The notes: generated from the letters alone by a model not told the origin. DNA of 64,000 bases from JAJEFO01 sp022819605 (GCA_965221545.1 OZ244901.1:1240001-1304000); one strand, 5' to 3'. Shown: positions 43,779 to 53,622, counted from the stretch's first letter. A program made the numbers and translations.

Positions 43779-45062
43779 GATCGCCATGCTCGCTGACGCT
43801 CGCGACGACCGTGACGAACGTCGTCAACGAAAGTGATCGTGCCGCGATCGCGGCCTCGCCTCCGGCATCGTGCTCGCGCGTCCGTGGCCCTTCCGGCCGG
43901 ACGCGGTGCCGCGGCAACGTCCGCATTGCTGGCGCTCGCGGACTTGCCGCGCCCGGCCACTCCGGAGTCACCGATCGCCATGCTCGCTGACGCTCGCGGC
44001 GACCGTCACGAACGCCGCCAACGAAAGTGATCGTGCCGATCACCACCTCGCCTCGGGCGTCGCGCTGGCGCGCGTCCGCCCTCGGCATCGACGGACGACA
44101 AGGGCGGGCGCCCCTCGAGCAGCTTGCGGGCAGTCGAGGGGCTTGCCTCCGCGTGGGTTCAATCATCGGAGACACGGCAAGGTCGCACGTTTCCGTCCCG
44201 GGGTCGATGCCGTCCCGCGTCCGCACCCGGACCTTTCCAACAAGCTGGTCCGCGAGGGGCGCGTCGAGCGGGCGTCCGGGTCCTGCTACCGCCTGGCCGG
44301 CGATGCGGCCTGAGAGCGGACGCGTTCCCGTTCCCGTTCCGGCGCAATCCCCAGGCGTTGGCGGGAACGGGAACGGGAACGGAAGGCCCCGACCGCCCGT
44401 CCCTGAACACGTCCATGCGGTCGGGGTCGCGTCGCGCTGACGCGCATCCGCGTCCCTCGGGCCGGGAGTGTGCTGCGGCAACCTCTTGGTCGCCGGCGCT
44501 GCGCGCCGTGCTCCGGAGCCTCGCGCTGCTCGGCCTCTCCGGCTTCGCCGATCGCCATGCTCGCTGACGCTCGCGGCGACCGCCACGAACGCCGTCAACG
44601 AAACTGATCGTGCAGCGATCACGGCCCCGCCTCAGGCGTCGCGCTGGCGCGCGTCCGCCCCCGGCATCGGCGGAAGGAAAGGGCGAGCGCCCCTCGAGCA
44701 GCTTGCGGGCAGTCGAGGGGCTTGCCTCCGCATGGGTTCAATCATCGGAGACACCGCAATGTCGCACGTTTCCGTCCCGGGGTCGATGCCGTCCTGCGCC
44801 GGCGCCCGGACCTTCGTCGGTCAACGTCCACGCAGCCGAGGTCGCGTCGCGCTGACGCGCATCCGCTTCCCTCGGGCCGGACGCGGTGCTGGGCAACATC
44901 AGGGTCGCCGGCGCTTCGCGCCGTGCTCCACCATCAGGCCACGGCGACCGTCGCGCTCGCTGAACGCTCCCGCCGACCGTCTCGAACGTCGTCAACGAAA
45001 GTGATCGTGCCGATCACGGCCTCGCCTCGGGCGTCGCGCTGGCGCGCGTCCGCCCTCGGCGG
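43779..45062. repeat. Repeat A, four copies, with conserved-loop hairpins H4-H7
   Basis: GATCGCCATGCTCGCTGACG recurs at 43779, 43973 and 44550, and a variant at about 44944. Each copy is followed by GCGACC and TGATCGTGC(C/A)(G/C). The loop TCGCTGACGCTC is the one in H1-H3; arms here are GATCGCC/GGCGACC with one or two mismatches. Confidence 0.7.
44100..44820. repeat. Repeat B, two long hairpin copies about 580 bp apart
   Basis: GCCCCTCGA (44110-44118) pairs with TCGAGGGGC (44134-44142); the same stem and neighbourhood (GGGTTCAATCATCGGAGACA) recurs near 44690-44720 and onward. Confidence 0.7.
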
Positions 45063-45687
45063 CAGCACGGCGCGTCATCGCGGCACGCGATCCCGCGCCC
45101 GGACCGAACGGTCGCGTCGACAATGTCGACAACGGATGCGTCACGGCCACCGGACGGCGTCGACGACGCGAACGCCCCGGTTCCTGCCAGGAATTTTCGA
45201 CAGGACGCCCCGCGTCTCCGTCGGTGCCCGTGTCGAGCGCCACGACCGGATCCGGACCCGCAAACGATCGCCCGAGCGCATCCGGCTGCCCACGTTCCTG
45301 CCCGATTCCGCCGACACTTCCGAGGACGATGCCGCCGCGTCCGCCAGTCGCGACGACGACGCCTCGCGGTCCCGGGCTGCGCCCGTTCCGCGACGCTCGC
45401 CCCGACAGCGGTGACGACGCCACTGTTTCGTCAGCCGATCGAAAATCTCCGCAGTGGGCCGGACGCGTCCGCCCCCGCCGGTGTCGTGGCCGCCGCCCGA
45501 TTCCGCGCGCCAAGCCGTCCGGATCGCCGACGCGTCCGCCGCGGATCTTGACACCCGCCCCGTGATCGCGGACCGGGTCCGGACCCGCCCGATCCCGGCC
45601 GGTTCCGAGCTGTGTTTGCGGCGTGTTTTCGCATGCCTGTCCGTGCTTGTCCGCATGTCCCCGCGCAGTACGCCAGGGTCAGGAGGC

Positions 45688-45893
45688 GCCAGCCGACGCC
45701 CCCGGCATGATCCCGGAACGCCTGTCAGGCCACGCGGCCAAGGCCAGCGTGTATCGGTCGTACATCGGACGTGTATCGCCTGCGCATCGCCCGCCATGCG
45801 GGGTCAACCGGTGCCAGCCGACGCCCCCGGCATGATCCCGGAATGCCTGTCAGGCCACGCGGCCACGGCCAGCGTGTATCGCCCGTATATCGG
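45688..45893. repeat. Pair of 81-bp direct repeats
   Basis: GCCAGCCGACGCCCCCGGCA begins at 45689 and 45813 and continues through GCCTGTCAGGCCACGCGGCC and AGCGTGTATCG, with few differences. The period is 124 bp. Confidence 0.75.
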
Positions 45894-46487
45894 TCGTACT
45901 ACGGGTCAGGCGGCGACAAACGACCCCCCTCCTGCGACCTTCGGGCAGCTCCTGGCCTCGCGGCAGGCCCGTTCCGGGCGCTGTCGCTCATGCGCCGCTC
46001 GGGCTAAGACGTTGATCCCGCACGGTTTTCAATCCCTGATCATGGATGCAGAGGCTTTTCGCTTCCTGACCGCCCGAGCGGCTCTCTCTTCACACCCCAC
46101 GCACCTTCGATGCAGTATGTGCCCTGTCATCACTAGTCGCGTCCGTTGGCGACTTTCCCGACCAAACAGGGACACGGTGTTGTTGGGACGAGCGTGTATC
46201 GCACCGACATGCGTTCGAGCACGCCGTGACCGTCAAGCGATGCACGACCGGCATGCTGAGCAGGATTCGACCGGCTCTGCCTGCGCCGCAGCCGCGGAGA
46301 CCCTGGCGGGCTGTCCGCTTGCCCCCTGGCCCTGGCCGAACCCGCCCCTTCCCGTCGCACTCCCCGCACCGCCGAATTGGCCAGGAGAGAGCCGCTCTGG
46401 TAGCAACCGCCGAAAGGATTCGTCGCATTCCATGACGGCGATCGCCATTCTGCGGGCCGCTCGAGGCCGAAGGAAGAGGGAAGCTGC

Positions 46488-46877
46488 ATGACGACAACGG
46501 ACCCATCGAAGCCCGAACCCGGCGGCACGGACACGGGACTCCCGGACGAGACGCGCAAGACCAGGGGCATCCGCTTCACCCAATCCGAATGGGACGAGAT
46601 CAAGGCGGCGGCGCTGGAGCACGACGTTGCCGCAGCCGAATTCGTCCGGACGGCATGTCTCGACGCCGCCCGCGCAGGCAAGGAGGTCGACGCGCAGTCA
46701 GGCACGGCCGACCTTGCGCCCCTTGTCGAGCGAACGTTTCGCTACGCCTACATGCTCGCGACGCTCAAGCGGGACGAACTGGTGAACGACGGGCGCGGCG
46801 ACGAGGTGGAGAGGCTGATCGGGGCCGCCCGGGGAATTCAGGACGGGCTGCGGAAGGGCCGCCCTGCGAAAGACTGA
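46488..46877 (+). CDS. MobC-like ribbon-helix-helix relaxosome protein
   Basis: A 129-residue protein. A disordered Pro/Thr-rich head is followed by RGIRFTQSEWDEIKAAALEH and AAAEFVRTACLDAA, the beta-strand and two helices of plasmid mobilisation RHH proteins such as MobC, which bind near oriT and help load the relaxase. The ribosome binding site is GAGGGAAG. No relaxase gene follows, so mobilisation is incomplete here unless a relaxase is supplied from elsewhere. It marks the right end of the accessory block. Confidence 0.6.
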   Translation: MTTTDPSKPEPGGTDTGLPDETRKTRGIRFTQSEWDEIKAAALEHDVAAAEFVRTACLDAARAGKEVDAQSGTADLAPLVERTFRYAYMLATLKRDELVNDGRGDEVERLIGAARGIQDGLRKGRPAKD

Positions 46878-47245
46878 GGAAAGCGACATGATCCCGCGCC
46901 GGGACCGAGCCGCGGCAAGGGAAGCGCGAGCGCGCGGAACGCATGCGAGAACCTCTCGCCCGCATGCCGGACGAAGATGCGCATCGGATGTCCTGACCTC
47001 CGCGAACGGGCGGGAATCGTCATGCTCGAAATCAAGTGGACGCCAAGTGAGCTTGCGCAAATGCCGACATTCAATTCCATTGACGTGGAAACGGCCAACG
47101 CTGATCGTGCCAGCACATGCTGTCCTGTCGAGGGGTTGGTGACGTACGGCTTGCTGCCGTCTGCCGGGTCGGCCCATTCGCCTCCGACAAGGCATTGATC
47201 TGCGGGAGGGTCGGGTCAGATCAACCCAGACACCCTATCGACGGG
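46878..47245. other. Intergenic stretch with a DnaQ-like scrap
   Basis: No full gene. The only recognisable piece is the exonuclease motif fragment at 47022. Confidence 0.4.
47022..47198 (+). pseudogene. DnaQ/DEDD exonuclease N-terminal fragment
   Basis: Reads MLEIKWTPSELAQMPTFNSI then DVETANADRAS, close to the DxET motif I of 3'-5' exonucleases. Downstream residues are unrelated and motifs II and III are absent, so this is at best a scrap left at an insertion or deletion boundary. Confidence 0.35.
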
Positions 47246-47710
47246 CTATGCATCGCGGTCCCCGACCTTTCCGCTGGAAACCAGGTGAGCAAGGGCCGCA
47301 CGCCTGACAGCGGCGATTCTCGCTGGCTTGTGGTCCGCCCGCCTGACATAGACGTGCACATAGAACCCTTCACAGGCGGCCGTGTCGTCGTCGTTGCGGA
47401 ACAGCGCAACCTCGTAGCGGACGGAACTGTTGCCCAAATGCGAAATCCGCAGGCCAGCCGTTATCCGGTCGGGGAACGACATCTCCGCAAAGTATCGGCA
47501 ACCGGTTTCTGCAACGACGCCATATTCCTCGCTGGACCCGGGATCGAGCAGCCCGCGCTCGATCAGCCAGCCGTTCACGGCGGTGTCGAACAGCGAATAC
47601 GCCACCACGTTGTTCACGTGGCCATAGGCGTCGTTGTCCATCCATCGGGTCTGCAACGGGTAGAAGTCGACGTAATCGGCCCGGGTGCCCGGTGGCGCCC
47701 TGAGCTTCAT
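47246..47710 (-). CDS. Acyl-CoA thioesterase (4HBT hot-dog family)
   Basis: A 154-residue protein. LQTRWMDNDAYGHVNNVVAY contains the D-x-x-x-HVNN active-site pattern of 4-hydroxybenzoyl-CoA-type thioesterases. Its ATG at 47710 overlaps the last base of the iron alcohol dehydrogenase stop (TGATG), so translation is coupled. It probably releases acyl groups from CoA at the end of the leftward catabolic operon. Substrate unknown. Confidence 0.8.
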   Translation of the reverse strand: MKLRAPPGTRADYVDFYPLQTRWMDNDAYGHVNNVVAYSLFDTAVNGWLIERGLLDPGSSEEYGVVAETGCRYFAEMSFPDRITAGLRISHLGNSSVRYEVALFRNDDDTAACEGFYVHVYVRRADHKPARIAAVRRAALAHLVSSGKVGDRDA

Positions 47711-48894
47711 CACCAGGCCGCCCTGTAGATGCTGAGCGCGTCCGCTTCGGACAGGTCACGGGGGTTGTTCACCAGGAGACGGGTCTGCAGCATGGCGTCG
47801 GACGCCATCCTCGGGATGGCGTCTTCAGGTATGTCCAGGTCACGCAGGCGGGTCGCCATGCCCAGCTTGGCGCAAAGACCGGCCAACGCATCGATGAATG
47901 CCGTGCATCGGGCTTGCGATCCCTTTATCGCCGCCATGTACGGGAAGACGTCTGTCGCGATTTCGGCATAGGGTTCGTAAGCGGCCGGCGCATTGAAGCG
48001 CAGCACGTGCGGCAGCACCAGTGCATTCGAAAGCCCATGCGGGATGTGGAAGGTGCTGCCGACGGGATAGGCCAGCGCGTGCACCGCGGCGACGGGCGAA
48101 TTGGCGAAGGCCTGGCCTGCCAGCATCGACCCCAGCAGCATCGCGCCGCGAACCTTCCGGACATTCCCGTTGAACACGGCGTTCTCGATATTGGCGCCCA
48201 GCAGGCGCAACGCCTCGCGGGCGAGCAATTTCGACAACGGGTTGTTGTTGGCGCTCTTCGAGGCATACGCCTCGATCGCGTGCACCATTGCGTCGACTCC
48301 GGTCGCGGCGGTGATGTGCGGGGGCAGGCCTGCGGTCAGGTCGGGATCGAGAATGGCGATGTCGGGCAGGATCTCGGGCGAGGATACGCCGCGCTTTTCC
48401 TCGACGCCCACGGTGATGATCGAAACCGGCGTGACCTCGGAGCCAGTGCCGGCCGTGGTGGGCACCAGTACCAGCGGCAGGCGCGGGCCCTTGGCCATGG
48501 ACACGCCCCATGCTTGGTCCAGGTCCTCGCCCGATCCCAGCAGGAGCGCCGTCAGCTTCGAGACGTCCATCGGCGAGCCGCCACCAAGACCCAGCAGGCC
48601 CGTGGCCCCGGACCGGCGTCCGAATTCGACCGCGTTCATCAGCGTTTCGCGCGAGGGATCGGCCTCCACCCGGTCGAAGACCGCAACGGTGTGTCCCGCG
48701 CTTTCCAGCGATGCGACCGCCGGGTCGATCATGCCCAGTTTTCGCAGGCCCGGATCGGTGACCAGCATGACCGTCTGGCCCAGGACCTTGCCCGCGACCT
48801 CGGCCATGCGGACCGCGGCGCCCGCCTCGAACACGAGCGACTTCGTGGTGTTGAAGGTGAAGGGGGTCATCGCGATGCCCTCGGCAGGTCTCAT
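47710..48894 (-). CDS. Iron-containing alcohol dehydrogenase
   Basis: A 394-residue protein of the Fe-ADH family. GLGGGSPMDVSK and VLVPTTAGTGSEVTP (NAD binding) and metal ligands around GVDAMVHAIEAY, HALAYPVG and HIPHGLSNAL are visible. It overlaps the CoA-ligase stop by four bases (ATGA). It could oxidise an alcohol or reduce an aldehyde intermediate of the pathway; direction and substrate are not readable. Confidence 0.85.
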   Translation of the reverse strand: MRPAEGIAMTPFTFNTTKSLVFEAGAAVRMAEVAGKVLGQTVMLVTDPGLRKLGMIDPAVASLESAGHTVAVFDRVEADPSRETLMNAVEFGRRSGATGLLGLGGGSPMDVSKLTALLLGSGEDLDQAWGVSMAKGPRLPLVLVPTTAGTGSEVTPVSIITVGVEEKRGVSSPEILPDIAILDPDLTAGLPPHITAATGVDAMVHAIEAYASKSANNNPLSKLLAREALRLLGANIENAVFNGNVRKVRGAMLLGSMLAGQAFANSPVAAVHALAYPVGSTFHIPHGLSNALVLPHVLRFNAPAAYEPYAEIATDVFPYMAAIKGSQARCTAFIDALAGLCAKLGMATRLRDLDIPEDAIPRMASDAMLQTRLLVNNPRDLSEADALSIYRAAW

Positions 48895-50435
48895 GCGCCG
48901 GCTTCGTAAAAGTCACGCAGCTTGAAGCGCATGATCTTGCCCGATCCGGTACGCGGGATTTCAGGGATTTTCCTGAGGTCGCTGGGCAGCTTGTAGGCAG
49001 ACAGCCGGTCCTTGCAAAAGGCCCTTACGGCGCCGATGTCCGTCCCCGGTTCGCCGTCATCGACAACAAATGCGACGGGAACCTCGCCCAGCGTCTCATG
49101 GGCGACACCCACGACCGCACAGTCAAGGACTCCATCCATCTGGGCGATCGCCACCTCGACTTCCGCAGGCGCAATGTTCTGACCGCCGCGAATGATGAGC
49201 TCCTTGAGGCGTCCGGTGATCGTGACGAACCCGCTGGCGTCCATTTTCGCCAGGTCTCCGGTGTGGTACCAGCCGTCCCTGAGGGCGCTGGCTGTGGCCT
49301 CGGGCTTGTTCAGGTATCCTTGCATCAGGTTGGGCCCCCGGCAGGCGAGTTCGCCTTCGGCGCCCGGTTCGGCGTCCTTTCCGGTGGCCGGGTCGATCAG
49401 GCGCACCGCCAGGCCCGGCAAGGGCAGCCCGCAGGACCCCGGAACGCGCTGCGAGTTCGGCCAGTTCATCGTGACCATGGTGGAGGTCTCGGTAATGCCG
49501 TAGCCGTCCAGCAGCTCGATGCCAAATAGGTCCTCGAATTCCTTGTTGAGCGCGGCGGGCATGATCGCGCCTGCCGAGCAGCAGCGGCGCAGGGTCCGGA
49601 ACGGATTGCCCCCCCGTTCCCTGGCCTTGATCATGATGTAATGGAACATGGTCGGCACTCCCGGCATCAGGGTGAAACGGTCTGTCGCCAACAGGTCCAA
49701 TGCCCGATCGGGCGAGAACCATTCCATGATGTACGCACTTGCGCCATTGGCCACGATGCTCATGGCGCAAAAGTTCAACGCGTAGGAGTGATAGAGGGGC
49801 AGCGGAGAGAGGATGACGTCGTCCGGTCCCATCCCGATGATGGGGTTCCAGCACGCAGCGTTGACCCAAAGCATCGAACGGGTGGTGAGCTGCACGCCTT
49901 TCGGCCGGCCGGTCGTGCCCGACGTGTAAACCATCGTCGAGACGGCATCCATGTCCTCGTCCGGCAGCGCGCCGCCGCCCGTCCGGGTCAGTTCCGAAAG
50001 GGACGAATGGCCATCCGGGGCGTCGCCCGAGAAAATGACGGTCTTGGGAGCGGCACCGTGATCGCGCCGAATGTCATCTAGCGTTGCCAAGGTGCCTGGG
50101 GCCGCGACCAGCATCGACATGCCGGCGTCCTCCAGCCGATAGGCCACCTCGCCGGGCTTGCTGTCGGCCGATATCGGGACCGCGACACCGCCTGCCCGGA
50201 TCGTGGCCAGCACACTGATGACCCAGTCGACGGAGTTCTCCAACCAGACGCCTACCCGTTCGCCCGGCTGCAGCCCCTCGGCACGGAAATTCGCGGCCAG
50301 GTTTCGGGTTTCGCGTTCGAGCTGTGCATACGTGGCGACGCGCGCAGCATCTTCAAAGGCCGCCTTGTCCGGCGTGTTGGACGCATGTCGCAGCAGAAGC
50401 ACCGATATCGGTGCAATGAGGTCCGTGCGTATCAT
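48891..50435 (-). CDS. AMP-dependent acyl-CoA synthetase
   Basis: A 514-residue ANL-superfamily enzyme. MVYTSGTTGRPKGVQ (P-loop), LLDGYGITETSTM, GWYHTGDLAKMD, GRLKELIIRGGQNIAP (hinge) and a late catalytic Lys in GSGKIMRFKL are all present. It makes an acyl-CoA from an organic acid and ATP. AGGAGGG precedes the ATG. Cyclohexane-carboxylate-, fatty- and aryl-acid ligases look alike, so the substrate is open. It lies between the SDR and the iron dehydrogenase in the leftward operon. Confidence 0.87.
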   Translation of the reverse strand: MIRTDLIAPISVLLLRHASNTPDKAAFEDAARVATYAQLERETRNLAANFRAEGLQPGERVGVWLENSVDWVISVLATIRAGGVAVPISADSKPGEVAYRLEDAGMSMLVAAPGTLATLDDIRRDHGAAPKTVIFSGDAPDGHSSLSELTRTGGGALPDEDMDAVSTMVYTSGTTGRPKGVQLTTRSMLWVNAACWNPIIGMGPDDVILSPLPLYHSYALNFCAMSIVANGASAYIMEWFSPDRALDLLATDRFTLMPGVPTMFHYIMIKARERGGNPFRTLRRCCSAGAIMPAALNKEFEDLFGIELLDGYGITETSTMVTMNWPNSQRVPGSCGLPLPGLAVRLIDPATGKDAEPGAEGELACRGPNLMQGYLNKPEATASALRDGWYHTGDLAKMDASGFVTITGRLKELIIRGGQNIAPAEVEVAIAQMDGVLDCAVVGVAHETLGEVPVAFVVDDGEPGTDIGAVRAFCKDRLSAYKLPSDLRKIPEIPRTGSGKIMRFKLRDFYEAGA

Positions 50436-50481
50436 GATCCCTCCTCTCTTCGAGCGCTCAAGGCGCGTAGCGCTGCCAGTT

Positions 50482-51237
50482 TCACACCATCGAAAAGCCG
50501 CCGTTGACGGAGATCACCTGGCCGGTGATCCACGAGGCTTGATCCGAGGAAAGGAAAGCGATGATCGGCGCGACGTCGTCCGGATTGCCGATCCGGCGCA
50601 GCGGATATGCCTTGACGATCCTCTCCATGTGCCTGGCCAGGAATTCCACATCCGAATGTGCGGTCTGGACCAAGCCCAGCGAGACGGTGTTGACGCAGAC
50701 ATTGGCGCGCCCCAACTCGCGGGCCAGCGACTTGCCGAGGGCGATGGTGCCGCCACGGGCGGCCGCCGCCGGTGCCAGGCTGGCTTCGCCGATGCGCGAA
50801 CTGTCGCCGACCAGCGAAATGATCCGGCCGCAATTCTGGTTGATCATGTGTGGCGCGACTGCGTGACAGCAGTGAATCGCGCCATAAAGGCAGGTGTTGA
50901 TCTGCGCCTGCCATTCTTCTGACGTCGTCTCGACGAACTTCCTGTAGACGACATAGCCCGCGTTGTTGACCAGAATGTCGACGCTGCCGAAGTCAGCAAC
51001 GACCTGATCGACCATGGCGGTGACCTGGCCGTAGTCGCCAATGTCGGCCTGGTAGGCCTTGGCCTGACCGCCTGCGGCATCGATCGCGTCGACCACCGCG
51101 TCGGCTTCGGCCCTGGACTTGCGGTAGTTCACCGCCAGGATTGCGCCTTCGGCCGCCAGCGTTCCGGCGATCCGGCCGCCGGTATCGCGTCCGCCACCGG
51201 TGACCAGAGCCACCTTGCCGTTCAGATTCAAGTCCAT
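50482..51237 (-). CDS. SDR-family oxidoreductase with altered active site
   Basis: A 251-residue Rossmann protein: GKVALVTGGGRDTGG (coenzyme motif), VDILVNNAGY (NNAG), and the C-terminal GQVISVNGG. The usual YxxxK catalytic pair is missing: where YAASK is expected the sequence is LAPAAAARGGTIALGK (Tyr to Pro or Ala, Lys to Arg). The family normally uses Tyr-Lys for hydride transfer, so either catalysis differs or the protein has another role. AGGAGT precedes the start, three bases after the CoxL-like gene. Confidence 0.82.
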   Translation of the reverse strand: MDLNLNGKVALVTGGGRDTGGRIAGTLAAEGAILAVNYRKSRAEADAVVDAIDAAGGQAKAYQADIGDYGQVTAMVDQVVADFGSVDILVNNAGYVVYRKFVETTSEEWQAQINTCLYGAIHCCHAVAPHMINQNCGRIISLVGDSSRIGEASLAPAAAARGGTIALGKSLARELGRANVCVNTVSLGLVQTAHSDVEFLARHMERIVKAYPLRRIGNPDDVAPIIAFLSSDQASWITGQVISVNGGFSMV

Positions 51238-51240
51238 GTC

Positions 51241-53622
51241 CTACTCCTGTCCCTCTTGCCTGGATGCCGCCGCGATCAGCGCGTGCAGCTTATTGGGGGT
51301 GATCGGCAGAGAATTCACTTCGACGCCGAGATGAGCCACCGCATCGGCCACCGCGTTTGCGATCGCGGCAGGGGCGCCGATGGTGCCGCCTTCGCCCATG
51401 CCGCGGAAGCCGCCCGGATTGTCGGGAAGTTCCGTTTCGACATGCACGACGTCGATATCCGGCACTTCAGCCGATGTCGGCACCAGGTAATCCGCCAGCG
51501 TCGCGGTGATCGGCTGGCCGGCGTCGTCGAACTTCAGTTCCTCCAGCAGCGCCACGCCGATGCCCTGCGCCACGCCGCCATGCACCTGGCCTTCGACAAC
51601 CATGGGGTTGATCAGCTTTCCGCAGTCTTCCGAAACCACGAGCTGGCGCAGCGAGGTGTGCAGCGTTTCAGGGTCGATCTCGACCACCGCCACATGGGTC
51701 GACGACGTCGTCGTTCCGAAGACGGGATCGTAGGTTTCCTGGACCTCGAGCGTTTCCCGTGCCTCCTGCGGCAATGTCGACATGTCCGAATAGACCAGTC
51801 GCGCAAGCTCCGGAAAGTCGATCGAGTGATTGGTGCCGGGAACAAAGATGTCGCCATCGCCGGTCTGAACGTCAGACGGGTCGACGCCAAACAGGGTGGC
51901 TGCAACCCGCTTGACCTTCACCGCCAGCGCACGCGCCGCGTTGGTCGCCGCACCGCCGCCAATGACCGCCGATCGGCTTGCGTAGGTGCCCGTGCCGTGC
52001 GGTGCGAGGGCGGTATCCCCTTGTACGACCGCCACGTCCCGGGGCCGGACGCCCAGTTCCTCGGCCACGATCTGGGCGAGGGTCGTTTCCAGGCTCTGTC
52101 CATGCGAGGCAAGGGCGAACACGGCGCTGACGGCTCCTGTTGAATCAATGCGTACAGCCGCCGTTTCCGCGCCGGTGTTCATCGGCATTCCAGGCGCGAC
52201 GGAGATACGTGACCCGATGCCGGTCAGTTCGGCGTAGGAGGCCACGCCCACGCCCACCCACTTGTCTGTGCGCCTCGCCTTTTCGGCCTGCAGCGCAGTC
52301 AGGTCGACGGCGCTGCAGGCTGCTGCCAGGCATTCCTGAAATCCCGAACGGTCCCAGACAATGCCGGAGCCTGTCCGGTGCGGAAACTCTTCTGCATTTA
52401 CCAGGTTGCGGCGGCGCAAATCTGCGGGCGGAATCCCCAGCCTGGATGCAGCCTTGTCCACCAGGCGCTCTAGCGCAAATACCGCCATGGGGCGACCGAC
52501 GCCGCGATACGGCCCGGTTGGGGGCTTGGGTGTGCAGACTCCTCGGACCGTGGCGGAAAAATGCGGAATGCGATACGGACCCGGCATGAAGCCGGCGACC
52601 TGAACCGGTTCCAGTGCGGCGGTCCATGGGTAGATCGAGTAGGCTCCGACGTCTCCCAGGATGTCCGCGTCCAGGGCAATGAAACGGCCATCGTCGTCGA
52701 AGGCCAGCGTTGCCTCGACCTCTTCTCCGAAAGCCTGGGAGCCGGAAGTTAGCTCCTCCATCCGGTCCGCGACATACTTGACCGGTCTTTCGAGCCTTCT
52801 TGCAAGATCGGAAACGATGACCTCTTCGGGATAAAGGGATCCCTTGCCGCCGAAACTGCCGCCGACATCGGGGGCGACCACGTGAAACCGGTTGCCGCCG
52901 AGTTCTAGCAGCCGCCCGATTGCGTCCCGAACTATGCCTGGGACATTTGTCGAGCCGTAAAGCGTAAGCACATCCTTGCCGACGTCGTGCTCTGCGACAT
53001 ATGCGCGAGGTTCCGTGGACATGCTCGTCTTGCGCGTAAGGCGGAATTGCCCCGAGACGGTGTTGGCGGCGGCGTCCATCGCGGCGGCGCAGTCGCCGGC
53101 CGAGAACCGCCGCGTGAACACGGTGTTGGACTCCAGCTCTTCATGCAGCCTTGGCGCCGCAGGATCAGATGCCTCGCGCGCCGCAACCGCAACGTCCAGG
53201 GGATCGTAGTCCACGTCAATCAGGGCCGCAGCGTCCTCGGCGATGTACCGGCTGACGGCGACGATCGCGACCACCGGTTCACCGACGTAGCGGACAACGT
53301 CGCGTGCAAGAACCGGGCAGGATGTCGCCTGATAGTTCGGCATCCGCGACGGTGCCCTGATGTCCGGGACATGCGCGAAGTCGGCGGCGGAGAAGACGCC
53401 GATGACGCCGGGCAGGGCGCGCGCTTCGTCCGTGTCAATGCCGATGATCCGTGCATGGGCCTGGTCCGAACGGACAATGGCGAGGTGCACCATGCGGGGC
53501 AGCTGGATGTCGGCGGCATAACGGCCCCTGCCGGTCAGTAGGCGGGGGTCCTCCAGCCGCCTGACGGGCGTCCCGACATACTTGGGGCGGGTGAAGGGCG
53601 TGGCGTCAGTCATAGCAGTCAT
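51241..53622 (-). CDS. Xanthine dehydrogenase/CoxL-family molybdopterin large subunit
   Basis: A 793-residue molybdenum hydroxylase large subunit. Motifs are VGTPVRRLEDPRLLTGRGRYA, APDVGGSFGGKG, GPYRGVGRPMA and GMGEGGTIGAP, whose Glu is the expected base. The CO-dehydrogenase-specific AYRCSFR loop is absent, so it is not a CO dehydrogenase. It would hydroxylate a carbon next to N or O in a small organic substrate, with the small (54367) and medium (54849) subunits. The start overlaps the end of the lactamase-fold gene; 53622 and 53613 are both possible. Confidence 0.86.
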   Translation of the reverse strand: MTAMTDATPFTRPKYVGTPVRRLEDPRLLTGRGRYAADIQLPRMVHLAIVRSDQAHARIIGIDTDEARALPGVIGVFSAADFAHVPDIRAPSRMPNYQATSCPVLARDVVRYVGEPVVAIVAVSRYIAEDAAALIDVDYDPLDVAVAAREASDPAAPRLHEELESNTVFTRRFSAGDCAAAMDAAANTVSGQFRLTRKTSMSTEPRAYVAEHDVGKDVLTLYGSTNVPGIVRDAIGRLLELGGNRFHVVAPDVGGSFGGKGSLYPEEVIVSDLARRLERPVKYVADRMEELTSGSQAFGEEVEATLAFDDDGRFIALDADILGDVGAYSIYPWTAALEPVQVAGFMPGPYRIPHFSATVRGVCTPKPPTGPYRGVGRPMAVFALERLVDKAASRLGIPPADLRRRNLVNAEEFPHRTGSGIVWDRSGFQECLAAACSAVDLTALQAEKARRTDKWVGVGVASYAELTGIGSRISVAPGMPMNTGAETAAVRIDSTGAVSAVFALASHGQSLETTLAQIVAEELGVRPRDVAVVQGDTALAPHGTGTYASRSAVIGGGAATNAARALAVKVKRVAATLFGVDPSDVQTGDGDIFVPGTNHSIDFPELARLVYSDMSTLPQEARETLEVQETYDPVFGTTTSSTHVAVVEIDPETLHTSLRQLVVSEDCGKLINPMVVEGQVHGGVAQGIGVALLEELKFDDAGQPITATLADYLVPTSAEVPDIDVVHVETELPDNPGGFRGMGEGGTIGAPAAIANAVADAVAHLGVEVNSLPITPNKLHALIAAASRQEGQE

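Larger units (their letters stand above)
43651..46487. other. 2.8-kb gene-free, repeat-dense GC-rich region
   Basis: No gene here has a family, start signal or consistent codon use, though several long frames are open on both strands because of the GC content. Contents: four copies of a block (repeat A) near 43779, 43973, 44550 and 44945; two copies of a hairpin block (repeat B) at 44100-44240 and 44682-44820; an 81-bp repeat pair at 45688 and 45812. It sits between the DUF2493 gene and the MobC-like gene and could hold a replication or transfer site, which cannot be shown from sequence alone. Confidence 0.55.

Noticed and set aside
45454..46491. A 345-codon frame before the MobC-like gene
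   Set aside because: It crosses the 81-bp repeat pair, has no family and no start signal.
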